Shown here: piece by piece, positions 4,488-7,696 of the stretch | Layout: each line of letters starts with the position of its first letter | Position numbering within the stretch: position 1 is the first letter of the stretch | Source: an uncultured Roseburia sp. | GTDB lineage: Bacteria; Bacillota; Clostridia; Lachnospirales; Lachnospiraceae | Length of the DNA stretch: 7,696 bases | Assembly: GCA_947384095.1 (NCBI GenBank) | Contig: CANDFU010000071.1 | Span: 1-7,696 of the forward strand | Direction of reading: 5' to 3' | The notes under the pieces: model-generated | What the model was told of the DNA's origin: nothing | Database searches by the model: none | The model's input: the letters and a program-made list of their open reading frames with translations, nothing else | Made by a program: the position numbers and the translations under genes

Positions 4488-7139
4488 GTGATGGCGGAGC
4501 TGTATGAAAAAAATGAGACCAGACGAGGGGGCAATGTTCTTGAAGAGGAAGAACGGCAGTCGGCTGTATCCTGCTTTATCGCGCAGTTGAATGACCCGTT
4601 GATTTTTATCCTTTTTGTGGCGGCGGCAGTTTCTCTTTTGCTGAGAGAGTTCGGCGATATGCTGATTATTCTGGCGGTTGTCATACTGAATGCGCTCATA
4701 GGCGTTATTCAGGAGGGAAAGGCGAAACGGGCGCTGGATTCGCTGAAAGAGATGACAAGTCCTCATGCGCTGGTGCGTGAAGGGGAACATGTGCGGGAGA
4801 TTCCGGCGGCAGACCTGATCCCGGGAGATCTCGTCGTGCTGGAGGCAGGAAGACAGGTTCCGGCAGACTTAAGGCTGACGGAGACAGTGAGCCTTAAGAT
4901 CGAGGAGTCGGCGCTGACAGGGGAATCCGTCCCGGTTTCCAAAAACACGACGGATAGATGCGAGGCGTTTATGTCCACCAATGTGACGTACGGGCGCGGG
5001 GAAGGCGTCGTGACGGCGATCGGCATGGACACCGAGATCGGAAAGATCGCGCGTATGATTAAGGATGCAAAGACAGAGATGACGCCTCTGCAGAAACGCC
5101 TTGCCGACCTGGGCAAAATATTAAGTTCGGTTTCGGTATTTTTGTGCATGCTGCTCTTTGCGCTTGCTGTTCTGCAGAAGCGGGATGTGGGTGAAATGCT
5201 GATTACGGCGATATCACTGGCGGTGGCCGCGGTTCCGGAAGGGCTCCCGGCAATCGTGACGATGGTGCTTGCCTTAAGCGTCTCCCGCATGGTAAAGGTT
5301 AACACGATTGTGAAACGTCTTCCGAGTGTGGAGACGCTGGGGTGTGTCGGTGTTGTATGTTCGGACAAGACAGGGACGCTTACGCAGAATCGTATGACGG
5401 TTGTGAACTGTTATGCGGACGGGAGGACGGTAAAACCGGCGGAGCTCGAGCTGAAACGCGATCTCGATTTTATTTACGGTTATGTGCTGTGCAACGATGC
5501 GTCCCTGAAAGACGACGCCAGGCGCGGGGACCCGACGGAGCTGGCGCTTCTGGATATGGCGGAGCCGTTCGGTATCAGTCGGGAAGAGCTGGAGGGACAA
5601 CTGCCGCGCAGAGCGGAGATTGCGTTTGATTCCGGGCGAAAGATGATGTCGACACTTCATGGGGACGGGAATCGGACGTTTTCCTATACAAAGGGGTCGC
5701 CGGATGAAGTCCTTTCGCGCTGCCGGCATATCCGCGCGGGCGGCGTAAAGCAGCCCATGACGCCTCTGCAGAAAAAGAAAATATACGGGGTGATCGCAAA
5801 GTTTACCGGCAGGGGATTGCGTGTGCTGGCGCTTGGAATGCGGGAAAATGCGCAGGGTCTGTCGGAGGACGGGCTGATTTTTTTAGGCCTTGTCGGCATT
5901 GCGGATCCCGTCAGGCCCGAGGCGGGGGCGGCGGTACAGGAGTTCTGCCGCGCCGGCGTGAAGACGGTTATGATCACCGGCGACCGCATGGATACGGCGT
6001 TTGCGATTGCAAAAGAACTCGGTATTGCGGAGAAAGAGGAAGAGTGCCTCTCCGGCGAAGAACTTGCCAGGATGGATGATGAAGAGTTAAGGCGCCGTAT
6101 TCCGGAGCTCAAAGTGTTTGCCCATGTGTCGCCGGAGCACAAGGTTCGCATTGTTTCCGCGTGTAAGGAGAACGGACAGATTACCGCGATGACCGGGGAC
6201 GGTGTAAACGACGCGCCGTCGCTGAAATCGGCGGACGTCGGCATTGCAATGGGGATGGCGGGGACGGACGTGGCAAAGAATGCGGCGGATATCGTGCTGA
6301 CGGACGATAACTTCGCTACAATTGCGAAAGCGATCGCACAGGGAAGATGTATTTATGAAAATATTCGTAAGTCGGTGCTGTTTTTGTTGTCGTCCAATTT
6401 CGGCGAGATTATCACAATGCTCGCTGCAGTGGCATGCGGACTGCCTGCGCCGTTGAAATCGAGCCATATTCTATGGATCAATCTGATCACGGATTCCCTG
6501 CCCGCGCTTGCGCTGGGAATCGACGTAGAGGAAAACAAAAGTTATATGGACCGGCCGCCAAGGCATAAGGATGAGAGCCTGTTTGCGGGCGGCGGGTGGA
6601 GCTGCACCGGCTTTTACGGTGTGCTGATCGCTGCGATCAGTATCGCGGCATTTTTACAGCTTCCGGTAAGCCTTCTTCTGAAGGATGGCGGGCCTGTGAC
6701 GCTTGCCGGGCTCAGGGCAGTACTGGGGAATCCCGTGATATTGAACCGGTGCCAGACGTATGCGTTTACGGTGCTGGGAATGGCGCAGCTCTTTCATGCG
6801 GTCGGAATGCGGGATGTGGAGATTTCCCTGTTCCGCATGAATCACCTGGAAAATCGTCTGATGCTGGCGGCCTTTGCAATAGGGCTCGGGCTTCAGATGG
6901 CGGTGACGGAGATCCCTTATTTTATCGCTCTTTTTGGAACAAGCCGGCTTGATCTTTTCGACTGGGTCAGACTCCTGGTCCTGGCGTCCATGCCGTTGCT
7001 TGCACATGAGCTTCTGCTTCTCTGCTCGTTTACGGCGCAGAGATCGACTTTGACAGAGGCATCCGGAGATGCCGGCCGGGGTGCGAAATGTGGCGCGGCG
7101 TCTGCCGCACAGACAAAACGGTATAAGGGATGGCATTGA
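4488..7139 (+). CDS. P2-type calcium-transporting P-type ATPase
   Basis: This 883-residue ATP-driven cation pump most resembles Ca2+ exporters of the SERCA/PMR1-like bacterial group. Motifs in order: LTGES (143-147) of the actuator domain, PEGLPA (250-255) in M4, the phosphorylated Asp in DKTGTLT (293-299), KGSPDE (402-407) in the nucleotide domain, TGD (497-499), and TGDGVNDAP (569-577). Ten membrane segments are visible: about 38-52, 57-74, 211-229, 240-266, 625-650, 660-680, 709-725, 757-775, 791-811 and 829-846. Likely cation ligands are E251 (M4), N637 and E640 (M5), and N665, T668 and D669 (M6). This set fits Ca2+ rather than H+ or Na+/K+, although Mn2+ cannot be excluded. Q767 takes the place of the M8 glutamate of SERCA. 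The N-terminus is short: only about 11 residues precede RRGGNVL, so most of the usual N-terminal cation-ATPase domain is absent. A 34-residue Ala/Gly-rich, basic tail follows M10. Numbering is from GTG 4488; ATG 4491 is an equally good start. Confidence 0.93.
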   Translation: MMAELYEKNETRRGGNVLEEEERQSAVSCFIAQLNDPLIFILFVAAAVSLLLREFGDMLIILAVVILNALIGVIQEGKAKRALDSLKEMTSPHALVREGEHVREIPAADLIPGDLVVLEAGRQVPADLRLTETVSLKIEESALTGESVPVSKNTTDRCEAFMSTNVTYGRGEGVVTAIGMDTEIGKIARMIKDAKTEMTPLQKRLADLGKILSSVSVFLCMLLFALAVLQKRDVGEMLITAISLAVAAVPEGLPAIVTMVLALSVSRMVKVNTIVKRLPSVETLGCVGVVCSDKTGTLTQNRMTVVNCYADGRTVKPAELELKRDLDFIYGYVLCNDASLKDDARRGDPTELALLDMAEPFGISREELEGQLPRRAEIAFDSGRKMMSTLHGDGNRTFSYTKGSPDEVLSRCRHIRAGGVKQPMTPLQKKKIYGVIAKFTGRGLRVLALGMRENAQGLSEDGLIFLGLVGIADPVRPEAGAAVQEFCRAGVKTVMITGDRMDTAFAIAKELGIAEKEEECLSGEELARMDDEELRRRIPELKVFAHVSPEHKVRIVSACKENGQITAMTGDGVNDAPSLKSADVGIAMGMAGTDVAKNAADIVLTDDNFATIAKAIAQGRCIYENIRKSVLFLLSSNFGEIITMLAAVACGLPAPLKSSHILWINLITDSLPALALGIDVEENKSYMDRPPRHKDESLFAGGGWSCTGFYGVLIAAISIAAFLQLPVSLLLKDGGPVTLAGLRAVLGNPVILNRCQTYAFTVLGMAQLFHAVGMRDVEISLFRMNHLENRLMLAAFAIGLGLQMAVTEIPYFIALFGTSRLDLFDWVRLLVLASMPLLAHELLLLCSFTAQRSTLTEASGDAGRGAKCGAASAAQTKRYKGWH

Positions 7140-7163
7140 GCCGGACGGGAAGGAACATCGGAA

Positions 7164-7177
7164 GCGCCAAAAGGCGC
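7164..7177. repeat. Perfect small hairpin in the ATPase-regulator gap
   Basis: GCGCC (7164-7168), loop AAAA, and GGCGC (7173-7177) form a perfect 5-bp stem. No T-run follows on either strand, so it is not a standard intrinsic terminator. It lies 25 bp past the ATPase stop and 16 bp before the next ribosome binding site, where it could affect mRNA stability or relative expression of the two genes. The other bases of the 65-bp gap show no promoter that I can identify. Confidence 0.35.
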
Positions 7178-7204
7178 GGCGGGGACAGACGCGGAGGAAA
7201 AGAG

Positions 7205-7696
7205 ATGGATGGAAACACGCACAGGAAGGAAGGCGCAGGGGCAGACTGGTCCGGATGTGATGCGTCGGCAGGCACGTTGCTGCGCCTGGCGCGTCTTCGC
7301 GCAGGCATGGAGCTCAAAGAGGTCTGCACGGGGATCTGTGTCACGTCATATCTCAGCAAGATTGAGCGTGGAAAAGTACGGCCGGATGCCGGGATCCTTG
7401 GACAGTTGTTTGAACGTCTCGGGATCCGGTATGAGACGGATCTGGCATTTTTAAAGGAATGTGAGGCACAGACGGAGGCGTATTTTTTCCGGCAGCGGTA
7501 CGGGCTGGATACGCTGGAGCCTTATCGGAATTTAAAGGCAGATGCGGACAGACTCGTCTATTCGCCTCTCGCTGTCGACTGGCTTCTCATTCTGGGATTT
7601 GAGGAGGGCGGGGGGAGGGACCTCCTTGGAAAACTGGAGGAGAATATGACGCGCAGGCAGACCGCGTATTTGTATATTCTCAGGTCGGCGGATCGA
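7205..7696 (+). CDS. XRE-family HTH transcriptional regulator, N-terminal part
   Basis: The frame is open from ATG 7205 to the last base of the window: 164 codons with no stop, so the gene is cut by the right edge. GGAGG (7193-7197) sits 7 nt before the ATG, which fixes the start. Residues 24-74 form an XRE/HTH_3 domain: LLRLARLRAGMELKEV, then ICVTSYLSKIERGKVRP (44-60), then LGQLFERLGI (65-74). The SYLSKIERGK segment is the recognition helix and its exit turn. The first 22 residues are a non-conserved polar lead. After the HTH, residues 75-164 look alpha-helical (FLKECEAQTEAYFFRQRYG, then amphipathic stretches). In this family the HTH followed by a helical tail usually means a TPR-type C-terminal domain, as in Rgg/PlcR regulators that sense peptides; that is inferred here because the rest is missing. 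It lies 65 bp after the ATPase and is probably co-transcribed with it. Confidence 0.82.
   Translation, partial: MDGNTHRKEGAGADWSGCDASAGTLLRLARLRAGMELKEVCTGICVTSYLSKIERGKVRPDAGILGQLFERLGIRYETDLAFLKECEAQTEAYFFRQRYGLDTLEPYRNLKADADRLVYSPLAVDWLLILGFEEGGGRDLLGKLEENMTRRQTAYLYILRSADR

Noticed and set aside
4484..4507. Seven-codon out-of-frame reading frame overlapping the ATPase start
   Set aside because: The ribosome binding site is only 3 nt away, too close for good initiation; more likely chance overlap.
4507..4513. A7 run near the ATPase start as a possible frameshift hiding a normal N-terminus
   Set aside because: All frames upstream close within a few codons and none encodes an N-domain-like sequence.
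4763..5368. 201-residue - strand open frame, and the similar one at 5684-6244
   Set aside because: Both are antisense to the ATPase with Ser/Thr/Arg-rich shadow composition; every position is explained by conserved ATPase motifs on the + strand.
1..7696. Search for a defence system, CRISPR array, insertion sequence, phage or attachment site
   Set aside because: No spaced identical repeats, transposase, integrase, nuclease or toxin-like reading frame was seen; the genes present are ordinary surface, transport and regulatory genes.

Overview
The window looks like chromosomal DNA from a Gram-positive anaerobe of the Clostridia, most likely a Lachnospiraceae-type gut Firmicute. This is inferred from moderately high G+C (a little over half by eye), strong AGGAG-type ribosome binding sites, consensus sigma-A promoters, and the kinds of protein present: a secreted protein with PPC and fibronectin III domains, an Arc-like small regulator, and an HTH regulator of the XRE type. 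All supported genes lie on the + strand. I see no mobile element, CRISPR array, tRNA or rRNA.

Layout from left to right. (1) The last 44 codons of a small Arc-type ribbon-helix-helix protein end at 137. (2) A 205-bp intergenic region follows, with a long imperfect hairpin (175-227), a direct repeat and an inverted repeat (236-282), and a good sigma-A promoter (292-320). (3) An 865-residue exported protein (343-2940) has a signal peptide, an acidic low-complexity linker, four diverged PPC-like beta-sandwich repeats and two fibronectin III repeats, with no enzymatic domain visible. (4) An extended -10 promoter (2972-3000) drives a 452-residue polyprenyl-phosphate glycosyl-1-phosphate transferase with a GTG start (3043-4401). 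(5) An 86-bp gap leads to an 883-residue P2-type, probably Ca2+-transporting ATPase with a shortened N-terminus (4488-7139). (6) A 65-bp gap leads to an XRE-family HTH regulator that begins at 7205 and runs open off the right edge.

How the genes relate. The PPC/FnIII protein appears to be its own transcription unit. The glycosyltransferase, ATPase and HTH gene are co-oriented with short gaps and no convincing terminators between them, so they may share the promoter at 2972-3000. They do not form a recognisable pathway: the first step of cell-surface polysaccharide assembly, cation export, and a regulator. I do not see compelling evidence for an undescribed multi-gene system. The most useful leads are the candidate operator upstream of the surface-protein promoter, the tandem-PPC architecture, the shortened ATPase N-terminus, and the open-ended regulator at the right edge.
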